Assembly (NCBI RefSeq): GCF_900105725.1
Contig: NZ_FNLM01000034.1
Span: 4,278,001-4,342,000 of the forward strand
DNA from: Gordonia westfalica
Lineage (GTDB): Bacteria > Actinomycetota > Actinomycetes > Mycobacteriales > Mycobacteriaceae
Length of the DNA stretch: 64,000 nt
Reading direction: 5' to 3'
Shown here: piece after piece, positions 36,592-45,665 of the stretch
Layout of the letters: every line of letters begins with the position of its first letter
Position numbering within the stretch: position 1 is the first letter of the stretch
The notes under the pieces: generated by a model
Seen by the model: the letters and a program-made list of their open reading frames with translations, nothing else
Told to the model about the DNA's origin: nothing
Database searches by the model: none
Program-made: the position numbers and the translations under genes

Positions 36592-38087
36592 GGTGAATTC
36601 AACTTGTCGTCGCAACACCTTGATCTTGGAGGTGTTGGCTTTGGCTACAGCAGACTGGAGCAAGAAGACCAGCGATGCGCCCACGGGGGTTCGTCGGCAG
36701 TGGCGAGCTGATCGTGCGTTGCGGCCGGCGATGCGTTCGCCGGGCCGGCCCGAGCCGTCGCGGGCGGTGCAACGTCAGTTTTGGGGGTTGATCGCGACGG
36801 GGATGAGCACGGCGGAGGCGTCGGTGGCGGTCGGCGTGTCGGTGCCGGTGGGGTCGCGGTGGTTCCGCCACGCTGGCGGAATGACGCCACTGAGTCTGGA
36901 CGAGCCGGCGGGTCGTTACCTGTCGTTCGCTGAACGGGAAGAGATCGCGCTGCTCCGCGCCCAACAGTGTGGTGTGAGAGAGATTGCTCGGCAGATCGGA
37001 CGCAGTCCGGCAACGATTTCGCGTGAGTTGCGCCGCAACTCCGCTACCAGGAGTGGGAAACGTGAGTATCGAGCCTCGGTGGCGCAGTGGAAAGCTGAGC
37101 AGGCCGCCAAGCGCCCGAAAACAGCGAAACTCGTGGCCAACGTCGAGTTGCGGGAGTACGTGCAGGAGCGGTTGGCGGGCACTGTCCGTAGCCCCGACGG
37201 CACGATCGTCGCCGGCCCCACGCCGCCGCCGTGGAAGGGGCTCAACAAGCCGCACCGGGCCGACCGGCGGTGGTCTCTGGCATGGAGTCCGGAGCAGATC
37301 TCCCAGCGCCTGCGGGTCGATTTCCCCGATGATGAATCCATGCGCATCAGTCATGAGGCAATCTATCAATCCCTGTTCATCGAGGGCCGTGGCGCGCTCA
37401 AACGCGAGTTGGTGGCGTGCCTGCGGACCGGGCGGGCATTACGGGAGCCCCGTGCTCGCTCACGCAACAAGCCGCAGGGTCACGTCACCTCCGATGTCGT
37501 CCTCAGCCAGCGCCCGCCTGAGGCCCACGACCGTGCTGTCCCCGGCCACTGGGAGGGTGATCTCATCATCGGTGTGGGTCGGTCGGCTATCGGCACTGTT
37601 GTCGAACGGCGCAGTCGCGCAACGATTCTAGTCCATCTCCCACGCTTGCAAGGGTGGGGTGAGCAACCGCCGGTGAAGAACGGGCCGGCACTCGGTGGCT
37701 ACGGCGCCATCGCGATGAACGCGGCACTGACGGCGTCGATAGCGGCGCTGCCGCAGCAGTTGCGCAAGACGTTAACGTGGGATCGCGGTAAGGAACTGTC
37801 CGCTCATGCCCAGTTCGCGATGGATACCGGAACGCAGGTGTTCTTCGCCGATCCGCATTCACCGTGGCAGCGACCGTCCAACGAGAACACTAATGGGCTG
37901 CTGCGCCAATATTTTCCGAAGGGAACTGACCTGTCACGGTGGTCTGCAAACGACCTCGAAGCCATCGCATACACCCTCAACAACCGTCCCCGAAAGGCCC
38001 TCGGCTGGAAGACCCCCGCCGAAGTCTTTGAAGGACAGTTACACTCACTACAACAACCCGGTGTTGCATGGACCGATTGAACCCGCC
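36592..38087 (+). mobile_element. IS30-family insertion sequence
   Basis: A 1496-bp element with imperfect 27-bp inverted ends sharing GG-G--TTCAA and GCAACAC, and a 3-bp target duplication CAG (36589-36591, 38088-38090). It contains a single intact transposase gene and disrupts an older IS3 relic. Confidence 0.88.
36632..38080 (+). CDS. IS30-family transposase
   Basis: A 482-residue DDE transposase, probably starting at GTG 36632 because an earlier in-frame start lies outside the element. HTH: FAEREEIALLRAQQCGVREIARQIGRSPATISREL. Catalytic core: GHWEGDLIIG (first Asp), LTWDRGKELSAH (second Asp) and HSPWQRPSNENTNGLLRQYFPKG (Glu). The stop is 7 bp before the element end. It appears intact. 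Confidence 0.92.
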   Translation: MLALATADWSKKTSDAPTGVRRQWRADRALRPAMRSPGRPEPSRAVQRQFWGLIATGMSTAEASVAVGVSVPVGSRWFRHAGGMTPLSLDEPAGRYLSFAEREEIALLRAQQCGVREIARQIGRSPATISRELRRNSATRSGKREYRASVAQWKAEQAAKRPKTAKLVANVELREYVQERLAGTVRSPDGTIVAGPTPPPWKGLNKPHRADRRWSLAWSPEQISQRLRVDFPDDESMRISHEAIYQSLFIEGRGALKRELVACLRTGRALREPRARSRNKPQGHVTSDVVLSQRPPEAHDRAVPGHWEGDLIIGVGRSAIGTVVERRSRATILVHLPRLQGWGEQPPVKNGPALGGYGAIAMNAALTASIAALPQQLRKTLTWDRGKELSAHAQFAMDTGTQVFFADPHSPWQRPSNENTNGLLRQYFPKGTDLSRWSANDLEAIAYTLNNRPRKALGWKTPAEVFEGQLHSLQQPGVAWTD

Positions 38088-38090
38088 CAG

Positions 38091-38387
38091 TACACAGCGC
38101 TGGCGTCTACCGAGGCGCTACGCGACTCCGGCCTCGCCGTATCGTTCGGCTCGGTCGGCGATGCACTCGACAACGCGTTGATGGAATCAGCGATCGGGTT
38201 GTACAAGACCGAACCGATCGAGCGCCAGCGATCGTGGACCGGCCGCGGCGAGGTCGAGCGCGAGACCGCCGCGTGGGTGCATTGGTCCAACACCGAGCGG
38301 CTGCACTCAGCGATCGGCTACTGCCCGCCCATCGAGTACGAGACGCGCTACCGTGAGACGGCCGCCTCCGAAGCGGAGGTGGCCTAA
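38091..38387 (+). pseudogene. IS3-family OrfB, C-terminal remnant
   Basis: About 99 residues of an IS3 transposase: YTALASTEALRDSGLAVSFG, then GDALDNALMESAIGLYKTE with the catalytic Glu and HWSNTERLHSAIGYCPPIEYE near the end. The 5' part lies left of the IS30. Without a start region and with upstream frameshifts it is not functional. It is a different IS3 lineage from copies A-C. Confidence 0.8.
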
Positions 38388-38704
38388 ACCGGGACTCCCA
38401 CCACCTAAAAGCTGGGGGCGTGCTTACGAAGAGGAATACGGCGGTCTCGTCAGTGTCGTTGAACCACTGGTGGAGGACGCTGGCCGAGTAGTAGACGGTG
38501 TCGCCGGCGCGCAGCGCGACGTCTTGGCCATCAATGTTGAGTCGAATCTCGCCCGAGATGACGTACACGAACTCTTCACCGGCGTGGGTTGTTCCCGATT
38601 CGGCGGCGCTATGTGGCTCGGCGGTTACCTCGTTGCAGTCCATGAGACGGGTGAATCACCCCAGGTTTGATACCGCTTCCTTCTGAGTCAGGAAGGATGA
38701 GCAC

Positions 38705-39016
38705 ATGCCTAAGAAAATCGACCCGGAGGTCCGTTCGAGGGCCTTGCGGTTGCTGGAGACCCACGGCGGCGAGTACACGTCGTTGACTGCCGCGGCCGAA
38801 GCGATCGCCAAGCAGGTCGGTGTCGGCGGGGAGACGGTACGTCGATGGGCCGTACAAGCCCAGATCGATGCCGGCGCCCGCTCCGGGACCACTACGAAGG
38901 AGTCCGCCGAGATCAAGCGCCTCAAGGCCGAGAACAAGCAGTTACGAGAAGACGTTGCCATTCTGAAAGCAGCGACAACTTTCTTCGCGGGGGAACTCGA
39001 CCCCCGCAACCGATGA
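38705..39016 (+). CDS. IS3-family OrfA (copy B)
   Basis: Residue-for-residue identical to OrfA of copy A (103 residues, Tnp_1 HTH plus leucine-zipper-like helix). The stop overlaps the orfB ATG by 4 nt. Confidence 0.92.
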   Translation: MPKKIDPEVRSRALRLLETHGGEYTSLTAAAEAIAKQVGVGGETVRRWAVQAQIDAGARSGTTTKESAEIKRLKAENKQLREDVAILKAATTFFAGELDPRNR

Positions 39017-40005
39017 TCGTGGCGTTCATAGATCAAATGCGCGCCAACGGGTTTGCGGTCGAGTCGATCTGCCGGGTCCTGCGTGGGCAGGGCTGCCAGA
39101 TTGCCGCACGAACCTACCGGGCATGGCGATCACGCACGCCTGCCGCACGGACGGTCTCTGATGCCCACGTCGTCGATGCGGTGCGCACTGTCGTCTGGCG
39201 CACCGGTGACGACGGCCGGCGGAAGATGACTCCCGAGGGCCTCTACGGGCGGGTGAAGATGCGCGCCCATCTGCATCGCACAACTCTGCCTGGGGTGTCC
39301 TATGGCGCCGTTGATCGAGCGATGAAAGTGTTAGGCCACCAAGGAATTCGACGGTCGAAGGGAGTCCGAACGACCGTCAGATCCGCTGATGGTGTCCGCG
39401 CGGAGGATCTGTTGAACCGACAGTTCAGTGCTGCCGAACCGAACCGGGTTTGGGTGACCGATTTCACCTACTGCCGGACCTGGGCTGGGTGGGTGTATGT
39501 GGTGTTCATCATCGACGTGTTCTCCCGTCGAATCGTGGCATGGCATGCCTCGACATCGAAGTCGGTGGAGTTGGTGACAGTCCCGCTTCGGATGGCACTG
39601 TGGCAGCGCAATCGGGAAGGGCATCCGGTGAAAGCTGCTGAGCTTATTCATCATTCGGATGCCGGAAGTCAGTACACATCGGTTACACTGACTGAGCGTC
39701 TGCGACTCGAAGACATCGCAGCGTCGATCGGATCGGTCGGGGACGCCTACGACAACGCGCTGGCCGAGTCGGTGAACGGCTTGTACAAGACCGAGTGCAT
39801 CCGGACCACGATCTTCCACTCCGGCCCGTACCGGACGATCTCCGACGTCGAGTTCGCGACCGCTGGTTGGGTCGACTGGTACAACAACAGCAGGTTGCAC
39901 TCGAGTATTGGCCAGATTCCCCCGACCGAGTTCGAAACGCTCCACTACGCTGGCCTCGGCCCCGAGGACCAGCCCACATTGGAGGCGGCACAAAACCTAG
40001 GGTGA
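39013..40005 (+). CDS. IS3-family transposase OrfB (copy B)
   Basis: Identical to OrfB of copy A, with intact DDE residues. The -1-frame extension upstream through orfA permits a fused OrfAB. Functional by sequence. Confidence 0.93.
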   Translation: MIVAFIDQMRANGFAVESICRVLRGQGCQIAARTYRAWRSRTPAARTVSDAHVVDAVRTVVWRTGDDGRRKMTPEGLYGRVKMRAHLHRTTLPGVSYGAVDRAMKVLGHQGIRRSKGVRTTVRSADGVRAEDLLNRQFSAAEPNRVWVTDFTYCRTWAGWVYVVFIIDVFSRRIVAWHASTSKSVELVTVPLRMALWQRNREGHPVKAAELIHHSDAGSQYTSVTLTERLRLEDIAASIGSVGDAYDNALAESVNGLYKTECIRTTIFHSGPYRTISDVEFATAGWVDWYNNSRLHSSIGQIPPTEFETLHYAGLGPEDQPTLEAAQNLG

Positions 40006-40382
40006 TTCACGGGTGCCGGTAACGCAGAAACGCAACACTGCCGAGGGGCCGAGGTTGTAGCGTCGCGCTTCTTGTGCCCTGACTACTTTGACCGGCGACC
40101 GGTTGCTCTGCTCGAGCAGGTCGTGCGCGGTGGTGCCCAGGGTCTGCGCAATCCGGTGCAGGTTGATCACACTGGGTGTCGTGTTTCCGTTTTCCACCTG
40201 ACTCAGGAAGGGCTGGGAGAGATCGGTCCTTCGTGCGAGTTCGGACAAGGTGAGCTGCGCCGCCTTACGCGCGGCCCGGATCGAGGCTCCCAGAGACCGC
40301 GCGAGCAACAGCTGGTCATCAACATCCACCTACGCAAGGTAGCAGCCCCGAAAGCAGCCAAAACGGACCTGGTGTCGCGGAC

Positions 40383-40460
40383 GTAACCAGGCAGTTACAA
40401 CGGAAACAGCACCGCAACTTTATTGATCCAGCCAATGAAATATTTCCTAGAGAATATTGG
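40383..40460. promoter_or_regulatory. possible operator/promoter region of the nucleobase operon
   Basis: GTAAC-N6-GTTAC (40383-40398) is a short inverted repeat, and CCAATG...TATTGG (40433-40460) bracket an AT-rich stretch with two AATATT boxes. This is the gap between the divergent XRE-cupin gene and the NCS2 gene, where the regulator should bind. Symmetry is modest. Confidence 0.4.
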
Positions 40461-40494
40461 CGAGCCACGCTTTCCCACCCCTCCGGAGTATTCC

Positions 40495-41838
40495 ATGCCT
40501 GCTGTCTCTGAACCCGACGCTCCCTCGGATGCGCACCCCGTTGATCTCCGACCCCCGATCCCACGCTTGTTCGCGTTCGGTCTTCAACACGTGCTGATCA
40601 TGTACGCCGGGTGCGTCAGTGTGCCGCTGATATTCGGTGCCGCGGTCGGACTAAACGCTTCTGACATCGGTGTTCTGATCTCGGCCGACTTGCTGATATC
40701 GGGGGCCATCACCGTTGTTCAGAGCATCGGGCTATGGAAGGCGGTCGGGGTGCGATTGCCGGTGATCTGCGGTGGCACCTTCACGGCGTTGACGCCCATG
40801 ATTCTGATCGCCCATGAGTACGGTATGCCGGCGGTCTACGGGTCGATGCTGCTCGGCGGTGTCATCGGCATTCCTCTCGCCTGGGCCTTTGCTGGCCTGT
40901 TGCGCTATTTCCCGCCCCTGGTAACCGGGGCTGTCCTGACTGTCGTGGGGTTATCGCTGATCGGCGTCGCAGGGGGACTCATTGTCGGTCAAGACACCCA
41001 AGCCGCCGACTACGCTTCGCCCGGCAACATTGGTCTTGCAGTGTTGGTTATCGCCATCGCAGTGACGCTGTTGTGTCTCGGTCGCGGTATCTGGCGGCAG
41101 CTCGCGGTGCTGCTGGCGCTAATGATCGGCACTGCAGTCGCGCTGCCCCTGAGTCTCTACAACCTCGACGCCGTGGGAGATGCGTCCTGGTTCGGGGTTC
41201 CCCAGCCGTTCCACTTCGGTGCTCCACAATTCCCACTGACGGCGGTCGTTGCGATGACGATCGTGATGATCGTGGTGTTCGCTGAATCCACCGCTAGCAT
41301 TCTGGCGCTGAGCGAGATTACGGGCAAAGACATCGGCCGTGGTGACCTCGCCCGCGGACTGACCGGCGACGCGATCTCGGGCATTTTCGGAGCCGTCTTT
41401 AACGCCTTCATTGACACCGTGTACACCAACAACGTCGGCGCGGTTGCCACGACAAGGGTGTTCAGTCGATACGTCACGGCAGTCAGCGGAGTCATCCTGA
41501 TCGCGCTGGGCTTGGTGCCGAAGCTCGGCGCCTTTGTAGCGGGCCTTCCGGGCCCGGTCATCGGGGGCGTCGGATTGATCATGTTCGCCGTGGTCGCGAT
41601 CGTCGGAATCAACACACTCCGTCACATCAACCTCGGTGACCCAATCAACATGACTATCGCCTCGGCCACTGTGGGCGTGGGGCTACTCCCTACCTTCATG
41701 CCCGGCATGTTCGCTAAGTTCCCCGACTCCACCCAGATCGTGCTGGGCAGCGGTATCACCCTGGCCGCGATCACTGCGTTCACACTCAACCTTGCTCTCA
41801 ATCACACGGCACTCGGGTTAACGCCCGCCGGGCCATGA
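40495..41838 (+). CDS. nucleobase:cation symporter, NCS2 family
   Basis: A 447-residue membrane protein with about 14 hydrophobic segments. NCS2 signatures include FGLQHVLIMYAGCVSVPLIFG, QSIGLWKAVGVRLPVICGGTF and VVFAESTASILALSEITGKD (the QE/AE-motif region), with DTVYTNNVGAVATTRVFSRY later. ATG 40495 follows CTCCGGAG. The family imports xanthine, uric acid or uracil. It heads an operon with two 2-oxoglutarate/Fe(II) oxygenases and a VOC protein. Confidence 0.9.
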   Translation: MPAVSEPDAPSDAHPVDLRPPIPRLFAFGLQHVLIMYAGCVSVPLIFGAAVGLNASDIGVLISADLLISGAITVVQSIGLWKAVGVRLPVICGGTFTALTPMILIAHEYGMPAVYGSMLLGGVIGIPLAWAFAGLLRYFPPLVTGAVLTVVGLSLIGVAGGLIVGQDTQAADYASPGNIGLAVLVIAIAVTLLCLGRGIWRQLAVLLALMIGTAVALPLSLYNLDAVGDASWFGVPQPFHFGAPQFPLTAVVAMTIVMIVVFAESTASILALSEITGKDIGRGDLARGLTGDAISGIFGAVFNAFIDTVYTNNVGAVATTRVFSRYVTAVSGVILIALGLVPKLGAFVAGLPGPVIGGVGLIMFAVVAIVGINTLRHINLGDPINMTIASATVGVGLLPTFMPGMFAKFPDSTQIVLGSGITLAAITAFTLNLALNHTALGLTPAGP

Positions 41839-41898
41839 CACCCGACAAGTCGGACTCATCCCCATTCGCAGCCCACAACATGATCGGAGAAGACGCAC

Positions 41899-42972
41899 AT
41901 GTCGCTTCCAAATCCTGACACCGCTGAGACATTTCAAGTCCCCGCCGTCGACATCAGCTCGTACACCTCGGAACGCACCATCGCCGCCCGAGCAGAAACG
42001 GCCCGTCAACTCGATGTCGCGTGCTCCACTGTCGGGTTCATCCAGGTTCTTGGCCACGGGATCCCCGCTGACGTACTTGTCGGGCTGTCCGACGCGGTCG
42101 ACGCCTTCTTCGCCATGCCCTTGCACCTCAAGAAGAGCTACATAGTCGAGGGAAATCGCGGCTACACACCCCCGAAGAGCGAATCGTTGAGCTTGAGCCT
42201 CGGACTGGAATCTGCGACACGGATGAACGACTTCTTTGAGGCGTTCAATGTTGGCACAGAGGCACAGTCGTTCGCAGGTTTGGAACTCTCCGAGGACGAC
42301 TACGGCCTGAACGTGTGGCCGGACATCGCCAACTTCCGCACCAACGTCGAAAAGTACTATGTCCACGCCTCACGAGTCGCACGCACCCTGACCACCGTCT
42401 TCGCCGATGCTCTGAACCTGCCACACGACTACTTCGAGTACCTCACCGACCACTCGGTTGACGTACTACGCATGAACAATTACGCGCTCCCCGAAGGCAC
42501 CGTCACCCTTGATGGCGATCTCACCGGCATGGGCGAGCACACAGACTTTGGACTTGTCACCGTACTGTGGGCTGATCAAGTCCCTGGCCTGCAAGTACTT
42601 GGCCGCGAGGGCAACTGGCATGACGTCCAGCCCATCGATGGGGCCCTGCTGGTCAATCTCGGCGACCTTACCGCCCGGTTGACCAACGACCGTTGGATGT
42701 CGACTCTGCATCGCGTCAAGCCACCCATCATCGACGGCACCATCCAGCGCCGCCGATCGGTGGCTTTCTTCCACGACGGCAACATCGACGCCACCATTGC
42801 GACACTGCCAAGCCATCTCGACGCTGCCGACGGGTTGGCGTACGAACCAATCGTGGTCCGCGACCACATCAAGGCCAAACTCGCTGGTTCCCAGCAAGGT
42901 AAGGCCAACACCGCCGCCGTCCGGGAAGCATCGCGGGTTCTTGCCGCCTCGAACGGCTACGGCCAAGCCTGA
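41899..42972 (+). CDS. 2-oxoglutarate/Fe(II)-dependent dioxygenase, isopenicillin-N-synthase-like (1)
   Basis: A 357-residue non-haem iron oxygenase. The N-terminal DIOX_N domain has TVGFIQVLGHGIPADVL. Iron ligands are His214 and Asp216 (MGEHTDFGLVTVL) and His271 (LHRVKPP), and the 2-oxoglutarate Arg is in RRRSVAFF. Thymine-7-hydroxylase and other nucleobase-related oxygenases belong to this family, which fits the NCS2 permease 60 bp upstream. Exact substrate unknown. Confidence 0.87.
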   Translation: MSLPNPDTAETFQVPAVDISSYTSERTIAARAETARQLDVACSTVGFIQVLGHGIPADVLVGLSDAVDAFFAMPLHLKKSYIVEGNRGYTPPKSESLSLSLGLESATRMNDFFEAFNVGTEAQSFAGLELSEDDYGLNVWPDIANFRTNVEKYYVHASRVARTLTTVFADALNLPHDYFEYLTDHSVDVLRMNNYALPEGTVTLDGDLTGMGEHTDFGLVTVLWADQVPGLQVLGREGNWHDVQPIDGALLVNLGDLTARLTNDRWMSTLHRVKPPIIDGTIQRRRSVAFFHDGNIDATIATLPSHLDAADGLAYEPIVVRDHIKAKLAGSQQGKANTAAVREASRVLAASNGYGQA

Positions 42973-43034
42973 GCGACGCCGCTAAGGCACAACCCCCTGC
43001 CATCGCCCTCGTCAATATCGACAAAAGGAAAACC

Positions 43035-44006
43035 ATGAACCAACCACACATTCCGCTCATCGACCTCAACTCGTGGCGCACCGGAGACAACGAGTCCCGG
43101 GCGGCAGTCGCTGCAGAAGTGGATCGCGCACTCACTGAGTCAGGCTTTCTGCTGCTCGCGGACCATGGCGTCGCCGCCCACCTCGGAGCGAGCCTGCGAG
43201 AAGCCGCGAAACGGTTCTTTTCCCTACCAACACAGATCAAGGCGCAATACGAAACCACCGTCGGAGGCCGCGGCTGGCTTCCAAGCGGCAGAGAGGCCAA
43301 CTCATTCGACGGAGAGGACGCAGACGCCGACAAACCCGACATGAAAGAGAGCTACACCATCGGACGCAATCACCTCACCGGTGATCCCGCTATAGACGAG
43401 TACTGGTTTCGAGCCAACGTGTGGCCCACAGAGGTGCCAGAACTCGAAGCCCAGGCCAACCGCTACATGGATCAGATGTACGGCGTGTACGACGAATTGC
43501 TCCGCATCTGCGGTGCGGCGCTCGGACTGGGCACAGACTGGTTCATCGAACGCTGCGCCAACGGAACTCGCACCCTCAACATCAACCGCTACCCTTCCAT
43601 GGAAGAGACCGGCGCACCCAAGGATGGCCAATTTCGTGTTGGCCCCCACACCGACTGGAGCATCTTCACGTTGCTTGACCGTCAGGTCGGATACGGCGGC
43701 TTCCAGGTCGAAAGCCACGGACAGTGGTTCGACGCACCTTTCGTAGAAGGAGCACTGGTAATCAACATCGGCGACCTCATGGCCCGATGGACCGGCGATC
43801 GGTGGCGATCGACCCGCCACCGCGTCCTGCCCCCGCAGGATCAGGCACCGAAAGAAGAGCTGATCTCACTCATCCAGTTTTGCGATGCCAACGTCGACGC
43901 CGTCATCAAACCGATGCCCGCTCCGATCGGCAAGAACACGAACCTGGCACCGATCGAAGCAGGCGAGTACCTGCGCCGACGGGCCCTCGCAGCCACTGTC
44001 AGCTGA
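43035..44006 (+). CDS. 2-oxoglutarate/Fe(II)-dependent dioxygenase, isopenicillin-N-synthase-like (2)
   Basis: A 323-residue paralogue of the preceding enzyme. DIOX_N: ESGFLLLADHGVAAHLG. Iron ligands His205 and Asp207 (GPHTDWSIFTLL) and His262 (TRHRVLPP) are present. The usual Arg-x-Ser near the C-terminus is not obvious (KEELISLIQFCD), so the cosubstrate site may differ. AAAGGAAAACC precedes ATG 43035. Two tandem oxygenases may act in succession on the imported compound. Confidence 0.86.
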   Translation: MNQPHIPLIDLNSWRTGDNESRAAVAAEVDRALTESGFLLLADHGVAAHLGASLREAAKRFFSLPTQIKAQYETTVGGRGWLPSGREANSFDGEDADADKPDMKESYTIGRNHLTGDPAIDEYWFRANVWPTEVPELEAQANRYMDQMYGVYDELLRICGAALGLGTDWFIERCANGTRTLNINRYPSMEETGAPKDGQFRVGPHTDWSIFTLLDRQVGYGGFQVESHGQWFDAPFVEGALVINIGDLMARWTGDRWRSTRHRVLPPQDQAPKEELISLIQFCDANVDAVIKPMPAPIGKNTNLAPIEAGEYLRRRALAATVS

Positions 44007-44121
44007 TTAACGCTCTACAACCGTGCAGTTCAGCAGGTCATGCCTGGCGCCAACGCTATTGCCCGCCGGCCAACTCTAGCCACCCCCACTAACTGGACCA
44101 GATCTCCCCAAGGAGACTCAA

Positions 44122-44532
44122 ATGACAGCATTCCCCAGCGTATCGCTCTCGTTCGTGAGCGTCATCTGTAATGATATCGTTGCGCAATCAGCATTCTACG
44201 CAGGCGTTTTCGCGCTACCGACAGCCACTGAGCTGTCCTCCGACCACTTCCGCGCGCTTAGACTCGGCGACACTATCCTCGGGTTTCACACTACGGCCGC
44301 CATCAGTCTGCTCGACCTTCCGCAAGACACCCCGATCGGTGATGCAGCAGCAGCATTCTGGACCTTCGAGGTCCACGGCAAACAGGACGTCGACACCCTC
44401 ACCGACTCAGCAGTCGCAGCCGGCGGTCGCCTCGTCAAGGCTCCCTACACGACGTATTATGGTGCATATCAATCTGTCCTGCGTGATCCAGAAGGAAATG
44501 TCTTCCGGATCAACAAATCTGGCGTAGCATGA
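44122..44532 (+). CDS. VOC-family (glyoxalase/extradiol-like) protein
   Basis: A 136-residue single VOC protein. VSLSFVSVICNDIVAQSAFYAGVFALP forms the first beta-alpha unit and YGAYQSVLRDPEGNVFRINKSG the terminal strand with a metal-site-like Glu/Asn. AAGGAGACTCAA precedes the ATG. It lies 115 bp after the second dioxygenase and is probably the last gene of the nucleobase operon, perhaps acting on a ring-opened or aldehyde product. Confidence 0.8.
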   Translation: MTAFPSVSLSFVSVICNDIVAQSAFYAGVFALPTATELSSDHFRALRLGDTILGFHTTAAISLLDLPQDTPIGDAAAAFWTFEVHGKQDVDTLTDSAVAAGGRLVKAPYTTYYGAYQSVLRDPEGNVFRINKSGVA

Positions 44533-44801
44533 CTCCGAAGACCGCTCCCGGCCGGAGCGATATCCCGGAGGACTGGCTGATGGTCAGGACGAACCTCAGT
44601 GCCGAATTGCTGCCATCAGCAGCCCCACAGCCAGATTCGATGAAGTTTGCAATGACTGACACGGCCTCGCCGCGACTCTCGAGATCGTCTGTCCTTGAGA
44701 CGCGGAGTCAACATATGGCTCGACACTGGGAGTCTCACAGATCGCTGACACCACCACTTTGCGGCAAGCAATCAGAGTCCTCGGCATCCACCGGCGCGCT
44801 A
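44533..44801. other. noncoding gap before IS256
   Basis: About 270 bp with no supported gene. One forward frame (about 44715-44800) reads LGVSQIADTTTLRQAIRVLG, possibly the remnant of an HTH protein cut by the IS256 left end. The match is too short to name. Confidence 0.35.
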
Positions 44802-45345
44802 GGGACTGTCGCTGATTCGGTGTAAGTGGTTTTGATCGCCCCCGGCGTGGGGCAGGAGGAATCACGACGCTGACCGACACAATCGGGGGCGTGGATGCCC
44901 CAGTGGCGGGGCCGGTTCGGACCGGTCAGGAACACGATGTCACCGCCGCGGACGCGGTGCGTGAGCTCACCAAGGCCGAGCAGGCCTTGGTGAGCGATCT
45001 GGTGCGCAGCTCACGTGCTCAGGGTGTAGCGCTGACCGAGCATCTGGGCTATGACAAACATGACGTGGCCGGCCGGAACACCGGCAATTCACGCAATGGC
45101 ACGCGTACGAATCGGGTGCTGACCGACGCGTGCGGGCAGGTGCCGATCGAGGTGCCCCGCGACCGCAACGGCACTTTCGATCCGGGGATCGTCGGTAAGA
45201 GCAAACGACGCGTCACCGATGTGGATCGGGTAGTGCTGTCGCTGTATGTCAAAGGCCTCACGACCGGAGAGATATCGGCGCATTTCGCCGATGTGAATCG
45301 CCGAGGGGTTGTCGGAGGCTCTCGAACCTGTGAAGGATGGAGAGT

Positions 45346-45663
45346 ATGGCAGCACCACGGAAGCACAGCGTTGAGCTGAAGGAGCGGGCGACGCGGATGG
45401 CGGTGGAAGCCCGCCGGGACCCGGCTACGCGGCCGGGAGCGCTCAAACGCATCGGCGACCAACTCGGCGTGCACCCGGAGGCGCTGCGCACCTGGGTCAA
45501 ACAGGCCGAGATCGATGGCGGGGTGCGACCGGGCACCACGACCGGCGAGGCTGAGCGGATCGCGCAGCTGGAGCGGGAGAACCGGGAGTTGCGGCGGGCG
45601 AACACCATCTTGAAGCAGGCCTCGGCTTTCTTTGCGGCGGAGATCGACCGCCAACAGCGCTGA
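45346..45663 (+). CDS. IS3-family OrfA (second type)
   Basis: A 105-residue Tnp_1 protein from ATG 45346 (an ATG at 45337 is also in frame). HTH region RPGALKRIGDQLGVHPEALRTWVKQAEID and a coiled stretch AERIAQLERENRELRRANTILKQA. OrfB follows in the -1 frame. Confidence 0.9.
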   Translation: MAAPRKHSVELKERATRMAVEARRDPATRPGALKRIGDQLGVHPEALRTWVKQAEIDGGVRPGTTTGEAERIAQLERENRELRRANTILKQASAFFAAEIDRQQR

Positions 45664-45665
45664 TC

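Larger units (their letters stand above)
36293..38418 (+). mobile_element. decayed IS3-family element hosting an IS30
   Basis: Left part (36293-36591) translates as WRICRDNRWWSVFGEKRG...VQRSFTADAPN and, in a shifted frame, GLVHHSDAGSQ, recognisable pieces of an IS3-type OrfB with deletions and frameshifts. The right part (38091-38387) continues YTALASTEALRDSGLAVSFGS. The IS30 sits exactly between Gln and Tyr of the conserved HHSDAGSQYT motif. Ends are not resolved; the right end is near 38418. Non-functional. Confidence 0.7.
38652..40009 (+). mobile_element. IS3-family element, copy B
   Basis: A 1358-bp copy with the same ends as copies A and C. The flanking duplication is CGGG (38648-38651, 40010-40013), 4 bp rather than the 3 bp at the other two sites. 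Interrupts the XRE-cupin gene. Confidence 0.95.
38406..40329 (-). pseudogene. XRE-cupin regulator, split by IS3 copy B
   Basis: The N-terminal part (40329-40010) has an XRE HTH, LSELARRTDLSQPFLSQVENGNTTPSVINLHRIAQTLG. The C-terminal part (38651 down) is a cupin: THAGEEFVYVISGEIRLNIDG...HQWFNDTDETAVFLFVSTPP. Removing 38652-40009 and one CGGG duplication joins them in frame as ...VTGTRLMDCNEV.... The very C-terminus abuts the older IS3 relic. It is divergent from the nucleobase transporter operon, which it presumably repressed, and is now broken. Confidence 0.82.

Noticed and set aside
44529..44825. 98-codon frame after the VOC gene
   Set aside because: Extends into the IS256 left end, lacks codon bias; at most a remnant of an HTH gene in another frame.
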